A DNA stretch of 64,000 nucleotides, taken from NCBI GenBank assembly GCA_036784855.1, contig JAZDSV010000021.1, positions 192,555 through 256,554 on the forward strand, in the 5' to 3' direction. This DNA is from Aphelidium insulamus. Lineage: Eukaryota; Aphelidiomycota; Aphelidea; Aphelidiaceae. Below, piece after piece: positions 34,093 through 44,764 of this stretch. The notes below the pieces were generated by a model. The model was not told the origin of the DNA. It ran no database searches and saw only the letters and a program-made list of their open reading frames with translations. Position 1 is the stretch's first letter; the number at the start of each line of letters is the position of its first letter. The translations under genes were made by a program, and so were the position numbers.

Positions 34093-35043
34093 TCAGACGT
34101 AGAATCGGTTGGCCGATGGAGATGGCGCGTCGCCGTATATGGACTGAATGCGCGGCAACTCTGTGACGGCCGAGTAGCGGCTGTCATACTGCGACACCTC
34201 TCGTCCCAGACCGTAGCTATCGTGCGCCCAGTTGCCGCCATCGGCCGCCATAAGTCCAGCACCACTCTCCGGCGATCCAAATGAACTGTTGATGGATGCC
34301 GCGTACTCTTTGGCGGCCTGCTTGTTGCGCTGCGACTCGCGGTACTTTTGGCGGATGAACGCGCCGCCCAGAACAATGAGCGCGAATCCAGCGCCGCAAG
34401 ATACTACCAGTATTGTCATTTTGGACTTGTTGGTGGTCAGGCCGTCGCCGGCACTTGGTTGACCTGCATCCAAAATCGGCTTGGCACCTTGATCCTTTGT
34501 GTCGGTGTTGACAACTTGCGCTGGAGTGGGGGCAGGAGCCGAATTCTGTTGTTGTGGAGGTGGAGGTGAAGATGGTGGAAGTATTGGCTCCGGCTGCAGA
34601 TTGTAGATGGGGCCATTGGGTTGGGGCGGTACCGGTTCATCCTGGCCGGGCAGAACAGTCACGTTAGTTCCGTTCTTCGGCACCGGTGGATCAATGGGCG
34701 GCGTCGGGTCAGTACCGTTCGTGCTATTCTTGCCGCCATTGAGTGGCGGATCAACGGTGACAGTTGGCCCATCAGTTGTTGTGGTGCCGGTGGGGTCTTC
34801 AGTCGCGGTACCAGTGCCAGCACCGGTTCCAGTGATAGTCTCCGTTCCAGTACCAGTACCGGTTCCAGTTCCGGCACCAGTATCAGTGCCGCCGCTGTCT
34901 GGGGCGGCTGGAGCGCCCTCTGCAACTTGGGCACTGACAGACATGTCGCGCGGCAGCACCACGAGAAATGCCGCAATGAGAGCCAGGCGGCTTAACGACG
35001 AAATCCGCATGAGGGGAGAACTACTTGAATACGGGCGATGCAA
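34093..35043 (-). CDS. mucin-like type I membrane protein (316 aa)
   Basis: Single exon with two candidate starts (35,043 and 35,010), the second giving MRISSLSRLALIAAFLVVLP as signal peptide. The ectodomain is Thr/Gly/Pro-rich with a GTGTGTGT repeat block, then DPP and Pro-rich segments with N-x-T sequons. One transmembrane helix (MTILVVSCGAGFALIVLGGA) precedes a tail of about 90 residues containing several tyrosines in YDSRYSAV and QSIYGDAP, ending in RFYV, a possible PDZ-type C-terminus. No family is recognised. Inverted CCAATCA motifs lie upstream at 35,200 and 35,247. Position and topology suggest a cell-surface protein related in role to the VWA pair. Confidence 0.6.
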   Translation of the reverse strand: MHRPYSSSSPLMRISSLSRLALIAAFLVVLPRDMSVSAQVAEGAPAAPDSGGTDTGAGTGTGTGTGTETITGTGAGTGTATEDPTGTTTTDGPTVTVDPPLNGGKNSTNGTDPTPPIDPPVPKNGTNVTVLPGQDEPVPPQPNGPIYNLQPEPILPPSSPPPPQQQNSAPAPTPAQVVNTDTKDQGAKPILDAGQPSAGDGLTTNKSKMTILVVSCGAGFALIVLGGAFIRQKYRESQRNKQAAKEYAASINSSFGSPESGAGLMAADGGNWAHDSYGLGREVSQYDSRYSAVTELPRIQSIYGDAPSPSANRFYV

Positions 35044-35410
35044 GTGATACTGAATGCGTGAGAGAGTGCCTGTAAGATTGCTGATGCACTACTACCACGC
35101 GCGTAACAATGAGCGTTAAAATGAGAACGCTCAAACGTGAAACGCCGCAAGCAAATGATTTGACGCGTTCTGTTACACAGATTAATGAATAGCGCGCACT
35201 GATTGGTCAGAATTGATGTATTGCAATTAGTATGAAACGGCTGCTTATTGGTTCCTTCAGTGCTTGCGGTTGCATGATGTTGCGGGTGTGTGTGGTTCGC
35301 GGCCGTATATATGTAGTATATATAGCCGTATATTTGCTCTCTATGTACCTCGCCAAACTACTATCTATTCGTAAACATATTGAATAATTCTTTAATTAAA
35401 TACGATCCAG

Positions 35411-35758
35411 CTAAAAGTCATATACGCGACCACGGCGCTCCCAGTCTCCGTAGCGCGTAGGTTCCGGCCCCTTTGGTCCGTGCACTTCACCTGTCGCCGG
35501 GTTAGTATCATCAGGGAAACTTGGAGCCTGCGTTGACTCGTCGGGTGCATCTGGATGGCGTGTTCCCTCCGCGGCGCGATCTCGCAACAACTTCTCCATC
35601 TCCATCTGCTGCTGCCTATCACCTAATGGCCGTGGCTGTGGTGATGGCGTGAATGGCGCTCCCGGGGTGCGTGTAGAGTATGGTGCCCGCGATCCGTAGA
35701 TCCGGCGAATCATTGCAATTGAATCGACTAAATCTGTGACGTCACTCAAGTAGGACAA
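35411..35758 (-). CDS. SDHAF4: succinate dehydrogenase assembly factor 4 (SDHAF4/Sdh8)
   Basis: Single exon, 115 residues from MSYLSDVTD, or 99 from the ATG at 35,710, which begins a typical mitochondrial presequence (MIRRIYGSRAPYSTRT). The C-terminal block is diagnostic for the family (DUF1674): FPDDTNPATGEVHGPKGPEP followed by TRYGDWERRGRVYDF. SDHAF4 binds the flavinylated catalytic subunit of succinate dehydrogenase in the matrix, limits radical formation and promotes its joining with the iron-sulphur subunit. The stop of the next gene lies only 23 bases upstream. Confidence 0.93.
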   Translation of the reverse strand: MSYLSDVTDLVDSIAMIRRIYGSRAPYSTRTPGAPFTPSPQPRPLGDRQQQMEMEKLLRDRAAEGTRHPDAPDESTQAPSFPDDTNPATGEVHGPKGPEPTRYGDWERRGRVYDF

Positions 35759-35781
35759 GGCAAAAACGCTCTATTAAACTG

Positions 35782-38184
35782 CTACCACCATTTGACACGT
35801 TCAACGGCATAAATGTCGCATTGTCGGCTTATTTCCTTTTCATCCGCAGCTCGTTGCCTATTTCCTTTGGCCGGCAACTGCAGAGCTTGCTTCTGACCTT
35901 GATCTAGGAGCGATTTCAAAGTCTCCATCTCGTTGCACGTGCATACTTCATCATAGATCAGTTCCGACACTCTGCTCACTAGTGCATGAAAAGAGCCATC
36001 CAGCAGGAGCGTGGTCAAATGCGCATCAATCAGCGTGATAGTGAATTCCAGCACCCGTTCGTAGGTCAGTGTAGCGCGGTCATATGTGTCAAAGTGAACA
36101 GCGGTGCCATGCGCAGTGAACAGCTGAATCCACCGAACTGCCAATTCAAGACACTGCCTCAGTTCCAGCGTGGTCAGTAGTCGAAGCGCGCGTCCCAAAA
36201 ATGACGCCGAGCATGGTGTGGCCATTACTGAGCGCAAGAAATATTCGCGCGGTGATTCTGTGAATGCTTCATCGCTCATCCTTAGCAGTATCGCGCTATC
36301 TGGCACCGATAACTCCTCAGCGTCCAAATAAAACCGCAATATTTGAACCACATCGCGTTCGTTAAGGTCGTCAATGCAGTGCAGTGCCAAATGTAACAGC
36401 CAAGCTTGTTCGCGGGCAATGAGCGATTGAACTAGTCCTCCGTCCACAAAGGCATTGGATACACTGCCGCCGGACAAAAGTGACTCGACAGTGTCGTAAC
36501 AGAACCATTTGTCGGCCGGTTCTTGCATCAATTTTAAAATCGCAGACCGGCAGAATGTCACTGATAGATTGCTATTGTTGAAAAAAATGGCATCCACGCC
36601 GATTGCATCAACAAGGCCACAGTCAGTGACCAACGAAGATTGACTCAAAATGATGGCCTTTACATCTTGCAGGCATTCGGCGTCAGCGAAGGGATCGATG
36701 ACGTCTGAATGTTCCGTGTCCGCTCTACGAGAAATTGCATCAAACAGCGTGGGTGTGCAATATTCGACAGTGTATGCAGCCACACAGTCGTCGCAGGCTG
36801 TTAGCAGGTAGGTAAATTCTTCGGATTGCGGACATGTTGACAGTGAAAATACCGGCGTCTTGTTTGGCGAGGGCGGAAGTGTAATGTTTGACCGAACCAC
36901 GCCAAACGCCGTGTCGACGCATGCGATCCTGTTATCCGCCTTGAAATCGCGCCACATCACCGATATGTAGTCGGCACTGACGAATGCAATCCTACAAAAT
37001 TCCCACTTCAAGTACGCGAGTTTAAATGCAAGTGAAGTCGATCCGGCACCATCGGACAGTTTGTAGAGAGACAAATGGCCATCATTATTGAGTGCAGCCA
37101 ATGTTCGTGTCACGTTGCAATAGGCATAGGTACATTGCTGACCGCGTGATTCCGGCATTATGGCTGCCGAGAGCGTTGATACGACTGAGCCAGAGTCGGA
37201 AATGTTGGACGATACAATTTGATTATTGTCCAACACCAGGACGACATTGCAAGAGCCATTTTGTGCCGAATGCAATGCATGCCACATCACCAACCGCTTC
37301 ATCTGGCTACAAACGAGTGAGCAACATATATATCCAGTCCAATTCGTAAATCCAGTGAAAGATTCGCGTGCTCAGTCAGCTCATGTTATGAGCGTGTATC
37401 AGTCAGCACCGTGGCACCGAGTAGGTTCTCCGACAGGCAAAATGCTCAGCCAGACTCGGTGTTGCCCCACGGCGATACGACAGGTGATGATCATCACGGC
37501 ACAGATATAGTACATCGGAAGAGATAAATTATTTCACCACGTACTCATCTCCACTTAATCGCACCGGCGCGCCAAGGATTTCGCAGCCGATGTCGAACAG
37601 CGCAAATGAGCCATTGCGGTAGAGAACAAAGATGCTAGTATTGTTGCGCAATGCGAGGATATCTATCGCATCGCAGCCAACATCAAATTTGCGTCCCGCC
37701 AATTGGCTGTCCGGCTGTCCAGCTGATATGGATTTTGCTCTAGGCCAGCACCACAGACGCATCGGCACAGCAGACGCGTTAGATGAGGCGGCCTGTGGGG
37801 CGGCCGAACGAGACTTCATCAACGCGTATATGGACGTGGTAGTGACTGCAGGGGGAGATGCAAATCGCGCCTTGGGCGCCACGCACACTGATTCTATAAT
37901 CTTGCCTGAACGAGGCTGCCAGGAAAAATTAGCCGCGAAATTGCAGTAGAATGAATAATAATGCTTACATTAATGCATTGAACTCCAACGCCGTCAATGG
38001 CCAGCCAGAAGGGCCGCGGCTGCTTTGATGAGGTGGCGAAAGACGCGTTCAGCGCAGCATCTGAATTATCCGGACGCGCAAGGTACAACGTAGGCGCAGA
38101 TGTCCCAGACACGCGTCCATCCACACACAGCTGAGGGAAGCGTGTGGTGGACGACGCGTCGTCTGCCAGCACAAATGACGGCAT
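35782..38184 (-). CDS. NOL11/UTP8-like nucleolar protein (tentative)
   Basis: Exons supported: 38184-37969, 37915 to about 37538, and a long last exon from about 37370 to 35782; the 37,538-37,370 join is unresolved. The first half reads as repeated beta-strand, WD-like segments (FWLAIDGVGVQCINV, SIFVLYRNGSFALFDIG, VVLVLDNNQIVSS). The second half is helical, with RVLEFTITLIDAHLTTLLLD resembling the C-terminal region of NOL11, a t-UTP component of the small-subunit processome needed for rDNA transcription and pre-rRNA processing. I rate the family call as weak. The GGGTTAAGG element 70 bases upstream is shared with BRF1 and ARS2. Confidence 0.45.
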
Positions 38185-38253
38185 GGAGAAAGAAGTGAAA
38201 AGAAGCAAGAAAAATGAATTTGCAAAACAATGGCAAAGTATCACATTGGGTTT

Positions 38254-38262
38254 GGGTTAAGG
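38254..38262 (+). promoter_or_regulatory. GGGTTAAGG element upstream of the NOL11-like gene
   Basis: One copy within TTTGGGTTAAGGTTAC, between the 5' end of the NOL11-like gene and the 3' end of the BRCT gene. Matches elements at 16,354 and 51,382. Confidence 0.3.
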
Positions 38263-38270
38263 TTACTCTA

Positions 38271-40694
38271 TTATGGCCGCTTCAGCTCGTATCTGCGGGA
38301 CAATTAGGCAGGGTATATCAGCGACTGCACTTACTCGTCAAACGACAGCGATTGTCGCAGTATGCCCATTATTAACAATTCCGAAGTGTAAATGTGTATT
38401 CCGCGCTCCAGAAACACTGGCCAGTGCATTTTATCCTCTTTGCAGGACAGCACAAGCGTGTTTGTCGGTGGTACCAAGCGTAGCTTGCGGACAGTAGTCT
38501 TAGATCCGTAGAACTGATACCGTAAGCTCCCCTTTACAACTATGATTATCACTATACAATACCTGACCGCCATGGGACTCTGTCATTTGACGGAGTGTTG
38601 TTTCAGGCGGCTTCACGCTAGAGGTGACTACGACAGTCCATCCATGAAGCAGTCGCATATTTCGCGCTCTGAGCATGCTCTGCTTCAAGGACACTCCCAT
38701 GCTTGCTTCTGTACCAGGATCTTGCAGCATGTATTTGGCCTCATCTGTGAGTTAAAAGGATATTCTCACTCGTATTCTCACCCGTCACAAACCTAGCAGT
38801 CTGCGATGCTTGACGCAATCATTAACCCATCTGATGTCGAGGATGTGGTCACAGTGCGCCAGACCGCAAAGAAACTTCTCCGTACGAGCAAGCTTTTTCG
38901 CTACCAGATGTGTGCAATCTTGAATGGAACTGGCTTCTTTCACCCCCAGACCTTTCAAAGTCTTCAAATGACTTTGTAACGAGTTGGTCATTTCAAATCC
39001 AGTCAGCATAATGCGAATGTCACAGCCACCAATCTTGTCGGGCCTATGTAAATGCTCATCATCACATGGTGAATGAAAGATTCAAGCTTACGTATTGGTG
39101 CAGCTGACGCTTCGGTGCCGGCGCCGTGAAACATTCTCGCAATCGGAGCAGTGGTCGTCGTCGTCGCTGCTGCTCTCGCGGTAGAATCGCCGTTTCTTGC
39201 GCGCCGTTGACCTGGATGATCTCTGAACGCCAGAAGATCCGTCATCGGACTTTTTGTTTACGGGAGTTTCCGGACGACTCGGCACAGCCACTGGCGGTTC
39301 TGATGCAGCTTCTTGTACAGTCAGCGCAGCCTTATTATCGGGATGACCTCCTTTTTCGGCCGTCTTTGCGTTGCTCTTGTCAGCCATTTGTTGCTGGACC
39401 TCAACCGGAGCTTTCTTGGCAATGTGGTTGCTGGTGTCCAGGCTGTCATCGATTGCCGCATCTTCCTCCACCTCGTTCAGGGGACGGATTGTGGCCTGTC
39501 CAACTGGAGTCTCACCGACAATGTGCACCAGTGCCGGCTGCATGAGCAAGTACGCATCGCGTGTAATCGGCTCCCGACGCCACGCCTTCCAACAATCCTC
39601 CAGCCACAAATGATTCACGGTGTTGATGGCCCACTCATTGGCCTTTTGGAACTTTTCTCCCGTCGGGCTGCAAATATATATATATATATATTGAACTTGA
39701 ATAAGTATGACGAACCTGCAGCAGATGAGAACATTGTTGACACTACTCAGCGTGGAAGTGTATCGAGCGCCCATATGCGTAATCATAATCTTGATCATCT
39801 CCCTGGCGGCACCGCTGTAATTGGACACTGATACCGTCATCGACTCCATGCCGGGTGCAGGACGGTAAGGCCATGGGAAATGGAGCAACTGTGCGGCGGG
39901 TGATGCCAGGGACTTGCGCCACAGAACCGACAGAGCCCAGTGCAGGGTGGCGACGGTGGCACCATCGCGAACGGCACGCTTGTACAACGCGCCATGCTGC
40001 AAGTTGACCAGAACAATATCGACCCTGCTGCTATATTCGGCCAACAATGTCGCACCTAAGATACATGAGTTGTACGTACTGTAACCGCGTGGGCCATAAA
40101 GCGCATACCAGCATGAGCCAAGTGCAGCTTGTACGAATCGAGCAGTTCTGCGGGTGCCGAATACTTTGGATCTATATACACTGTAACGTTGCGCAGGAAT
40201 GGCGTTTCGGCTATTGCGGGCAACTGAAACGATGTCGCTGCTGGCTGCTGCTGTGGTGGTGGCGGAGGGTTGCCGGTGGTGGCACTTTGCATGTTATTAT
40301 TGTTCGCAGCATTCACTGCCAGCTTGAATGCGCGCTCGGGCATACGACGACCGGTGCGCACCGTGGTATCCAGCCATTCCGCGCTGACCACATCTACCGA
40401 CTCCATCAGGCGCCTTATATCCCGCCACCACGCCTCCTTGTCTGACTGGTCCATCCACTCTAGTGCCGGCGGGTACGCGATGTAGTGTGTGAGTGCTTGC
40501 GGCGCCGTCAATCCATCCGCGGAACTTTGGGCTCCCATAGGTGCATCTACGGCAACTACGGGCGGCATGACCACTTGGCCGCCCATCTGGCGCACGCTGG
40601 CACACAGCACATCCCAGTCACACCGCGGCACCGTCTGGCGGCACCAGCCAACCACGCAGCCGGCAAGCACGCCCTCCTCGTGCAATGTTGGCAT
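38271..40694 (-). CDS. multi-BRCT protein of the Brc1/Rtt107/PTIP type
   Basis: Seven exons: 40694-40109, 40055-39716, 39667-39092, 39043-38793, 38744-38563, 38498 (or 38483)-38335, 38292-38271; about 706 residues. N-terminal BRCT repeats are divergent (GVLAGCVVGWC; AGATLLAEYSSRVDIVLVN; NVLIC with LWLEDCWKAW). A disordered linker carries acidic DDDDHCSDCE. The C-terminal BRCT pair is clear: IMLTGFE, DCTHLVAKKLARTEKFLCGL, IRWVNDCVKHRRLLGLDEAK, then the PTIP-like block SLKQSMLRARNMRLLHGW. Proteins of this kind bind phospho-H2A at stalled or broken replication forks. The alternative acceptors for exon 6 differ by five codons and both keep phase. Confidence 0.82.
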
Positions 40695-41277
40695 TGAACA
40701 CTGTCGCAGGCGATAACTATTGCATATATATATGTTAATATATTAACAATGCAACTGCAAGTTACGTGGTTCTTTTTTTTCTGTAGTGTGGTTCTAGTGG
40801 TGCTATTAGTATGTATTTAAATAATAAATAGGCGTAGTAGCGGTGTTCGACACTATGTTCCATGCACTATCAAGTCAGAGTAGTCAAATAGTACTGCATA
40901 TGTATTGTTGGAGTAGTTGGCAGTTGGAATCTTGGCACTGCATATTATGCAGTTAATAATTATCTTCGGCAGAAGTTGACATAACCTGAACAACTTATAT
41001 ATGTGCGCATCCGGTGGGTACTGGCAGGACAGCGAGAAAAAATATAATAGAAAATATTGAACTTAACTTCTCACGTCTAATGCTTGTATTCTAGTTGGAT
41101 TGTCAACGTTCACACTTCAACATCGCATAGAATAAAATCAAAAAAAGCCATTAAATGGAAAGCGTATAGGGAACCGTCGCAGGCAAGCATGAAGCAATTG
41201 CATGACTACACATAGATTGAAAAAAGACAAAAGTGGAATGCCATGGAACAAGTCTTCGCACTCCATAAACAACTGCC
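40695..41277. other. intergenic region between divergent genes
   Basis: AT-rich promoter space between the BRCT gene and anamorsin, with short A and T runs. No gene or clear motif is seen. Confidence 0.4.
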
Positions 41278-42124
41278 ATGACGCCGATCGCGCAAGAATC
41301 GTGCCTGCTCGTGGTCGGCAGCGCCGCAGACATTGACAGCCCGGCCACTACGCAGGCTCTGCACACTGCACTAGGTGATGCGCCACATCAGCCAGCTATC
41401 ACACGCGTCACCGTTGACCAGCTTGGCGACATTGGTGGCGCCGGCCCATTCCACCACGTTGTCGCCACCACTCTGCGCGCCATCCCAGCACTGCACCTGG
41501 AGCTAGTACGCCCGGGAGGCTCGCTGCACGTAATTGTGGATGTCGTGGATGGCGATGATGTTGCGGTGGCCGATGGCGCCCTCGAGCTGCAGATGCTTGG
41601 CTATGCCGATGTGTCGGTGCGCGATGGCAGCATGATGATAGTTGCCACGCGTCCTCTCTTTGCGCCCGGCACATCGATGCCCATCAAGCTGGCCAAACCC
41701 ATGGCAAAGACTGTGCCGGTGGTACCCGTGACTGCCGATGATGGCCAGGACGATCTGATCGACGAGGATGATTTGTTGGACGAGGCCGATAAACAGCGAC
41801 CGTCGGTAGCTGCTTGTGGACCCGTGTCTTCTGCAGATGGTGCCGCGGCAGTCAAGAAGAAGGCGTGCAAAAATTGCTCATGTGGACTGGCCGACATTGA
41901 GGCTGCATCGACAACTGGTGGTTCTACTGCGACTGCTCCACCAGTCAAGTCTTCGTGCGGCAATGTAAGTTGTTAGTTATATTTCGGCCTCAATTACTAA
42001 TAATATAAAGTGTTATCTGGGCGATGCATTCCGGTGTGGAAGCTGTCCATATTTGGGCACACCCGCATTCAAGCCAGGCGAAAAGGTGCAGCTGGCCGCC
42101 GACTTTATGGCCGATGACATTTAA
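41278..42124 (+). CDS. CIAPIN1: anamorsin / Dre2, cytosolic Fe-S assembly protein
   Basis: Two exons: 41278-41964 and 42011-42124, 266 residues. The N-terminal ~130 residues form the inactive methyltransferase-like domain ([35 protein letters not shown]). An acidic linker ([16 protein letters not shown]) precedes the two cluster-binding motifs. Motif A is [16 protein letters not shown] with an upstream Cys; motif B is [20 protein letters not shown] with two CX2C pairs, followed by [11 protein letters not shown]. The splice falls inside motif B and keeps phase. Anamorsin passes electrons from Tah18/NDOR1 to cytosolic iron-sulphur cluster assembly. The 3' end is marked by TTAATAAA. Confidence 0.95.
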
Positions 42125-42316
42125 TAAACGTGCAATATTCCGCGCACGCTCTACTATCTGGCACACAGCTATATTATATATATAGATATAGATATTATAT
42201 TGTACCTGATGCCGAAACTGTCCATCTACGATGATCACATCTATTTTTAGAGCGTGTACCGCGGTCGTCACTGCCGGCACAGAGTGCACTCAGAGTGAAC
42301 AATATTTACGCTTGCT

Positions 42317-44207
42317 ATGATTTCCCTGCGCACCGCCGTGGCCTTTGTGCTTGGCTGTGCTGTGCTGGGCGCGGCTGGCCAGTCAACAACTACTACACTT
42401 GGTAACACAGGTGAGGCGGCCTGTGGAATGGCCATGAACATGTTTGACACGTATTTTTACAGCCAGCACTGCTTCATCGACCGGGACAGACACCGCCAGC
42501 TCAAGCGCATCCAGTGACAGTGCCGTGACTGCCAGTGTCACCGACACATCAAGTGCTGGCGGTTCGTACATACACAACTATACCACCATATATCTGACCT
42601 ATACTGAAGTTGCCACCACCATTCCCACCACCTTGGCGACTAGTAGTACTACTACCACGGCCACAGACATCGCCACCTCTGCCGCCACGCCCGCATTCCA
42701 GTTCACGGTACCGCTACTCAACTGGCAGGTGCAAGATGAGAACACGGCCATGCTGCTTGGCGCCGGCGCCATCATCGTCATAATCGGACTTTTGGTGTGC
42801 TCGTGCTGCTGCTGCATCGTGGCCGTACGGCGCAACCGGGCCGCTGCCCAGGCACGCTACGAAGCCTCGCAGCACACGGCATCCAGCGCCGCCGGTGACA
42901 AGAGGAGCGGCGCCAGTGGCAGTGCCAGCAACAGTCGCATCAAGGCGTCGTCATCGCGCGGCTCCAACGTGGGCAGTAGCCAGCAGTTGCCGCCGCCGTC
43001 CCCGATGCTGCGCCCCCAGCAGCAGGCGCACCACCCCGATCTGACGCCGGTGATTCCATCGCGCGCCACCAACAGCAGCGGTGTCGGCACGCCCAAACGG
43101 TCCGCGTCGTCCGTGAACCACAGCCACCACAGCTACCAGAGCAATGCACGCCAGGCGTCCCACTCGGACTTCAGCATGCAGGCGCTGCAGCTGCACCAGC
43201 AACAGCAGGGTGCCGCACTGTCACAGCCAGTGTCACAGTCCTCCCCGCTGTCCTCGCAGGCCATGCAGCAGCCACCACAGACACCGCGGCCGCAGCATCC
43301 ACAGGTGGTCGCTGCGGCTGCTAGCAGCGACACGTCGCAGATGTCCACGCGCAACAGTGGCTACGGCTTTGCCGCGGTGGACCAGCAGTACAGCGGCTCC
43401 TACCACCAGCAGCAGCAGCACATGCTTCAACAGCAACAGCCGGCCTACTCCACCACCCCAGTGTACCCGGCGGCACAGTATGGCGCACAAGACTACCAGC
43501 AGCAGTCACTACAGCAGCAACCTGGGTACTCCACCACCCCCATGTACCCGGCGGCACAGTATGGCGCGTACAGTGCACAAGACTACCAGCAACAGCAGCA
43601 GCAATACTCCTCTGCCCAGCAGTACCCGTCACAGTACGGCTACAGCGCGCACGACCAGCAGCAACAGCAGCAGTATGCGTATGCACAGCAACAGCAACAG
43701 TACACTGCCGGCGGAGACTATAATGGCGGCATGTACAGCACGGCGCAGTCACTGTCACGGCCGGCACCTGTGGCCACATTCGGTTTTGTGCCGCCCGCTT
43801 ACACCGGCCCAGCGGCCCCAGTTGCCGGCACACTGGTGGAGGAGGCGATGGTGGTGCCGGCTGCCACCAGCGGCATGAGCGGCAATGGCAGCGTGCAAGT
43901 CACGGCCGCCACCACATTTAGCTTCTCGCCGATGGGAGCGGCGATCGGTTCCGCGCTACCGCCGCCACCACCACCGCCATCAGGTGCAGCAGCACAGCAA
44001 AGTGGCGGCGACAAGGTGCCGGTGCAGACGGGCACTGGGTTTGACGGCAATACATTCAAGTTTGCCGGCACTCGCCAGTCACAGCCATCAACTGCATCTG
44101 CATCTGCGGCAACACCACCGCCGCCGCCTCCTCCGCCGCCGCCACCATCATCCGGCTTCACTAATGCCACTGGTACTATGGGGCGGAAGGCGCCACTCGG
44201 GGCCTAG
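42317..44207 (+). CDS. Gln/Pro-rich type I membrane protein (612 aa)
   Basis: Two exons: 42317-42410 and 42463-44207. Signal peptide MISLRTAVAFVLGCAVLGAA, short Ser/Thr-rich ectodomain, then one transmembrane helix (LLGAGAIIVIIGLLVCSCCC) with a run of cysteines likely to be palmitoylated. The ~460-residue cytoplasmic part is low complexity: Ser-rich, then Gln/Tyr-rich with near-duplicate YSTTPVYPAAQYGA units (43,447 and 43,528). It ends with two polyproline tracts of seven to ten prolines near 43,965 and 44,120. Polyproline of this type binds profilin, SH3, WW or EVH1 domains, so a link between surface and actin is conceivable. No family is recognised. Confidence 0.65.
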
Positions 44208-44764
44208 TGTGGCTTTTAATACACCCTGATACATATTCATCATTGAGTGTTGTGTATAGGCAATTGCCTTAACAAGGTAGTGAGTAGCTGGGCCTGGAGA
44301 TTTCATCAGTGCTCTCCCTGCCTACTTACACTTTGTCGGAGTGTCGTGCATAAAAGATTTTTACAAGATTACAAGCTCTTGGGCGTCTCGGGGTTCTCTA
44401 GTGTTGGAGGTCTATATCATGCATTAATATCATGGCCATAGTGAAGCCAACCGAAAAACACCACCAAGTTCTTTCACTTTGGTTGCCATTATATTTACGC
44501 ACTGATCGCTAGTACGTCCTGGCTATTATCAGAAGAACGATTATAGATTTGACACTCCGTATGCAATATGAATACCATGCCACTATGGCCCGGTCAGTTA
44601 TGTATCATTAATTCTACACGCTATATCACTCTGTACATATACCAGGTAATGTTGTCATTCGACACATTGATGAGAGATTGTGGACGCCTTTAAGCGAACT
44701 GTATCAAACTTGACACACTTGATAAATAATACATATACATACATTGCAACTGCAGTGCGCAGCA
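44208..44764. other. intergenic region before the CatSper3-like gene
   Basis: Mixed-composition sequence. I looked for a small RNA gene here and found no recognisable snRNA, tRNA or box motifs. It probably holds the 3' UTR of the previous gene and the channel gene promoter. Confidence 0.35.

Noticed and set aside
34607-35047. 146-codon plus-strand frame across the mucin-like gene
   Set aside because: It is the complement of a Gly/Thr/Pro repeat region; the minus-strand reading has a signal peptide, TM helix and tail in a sensible order.
44208-44764. Possible snRNA or tRNA in the gap before the CatSper3-like gene
   Set aside because: No A/B boxes, Sm site, or recognisable U2, U4, U5 or U6 core could be found.
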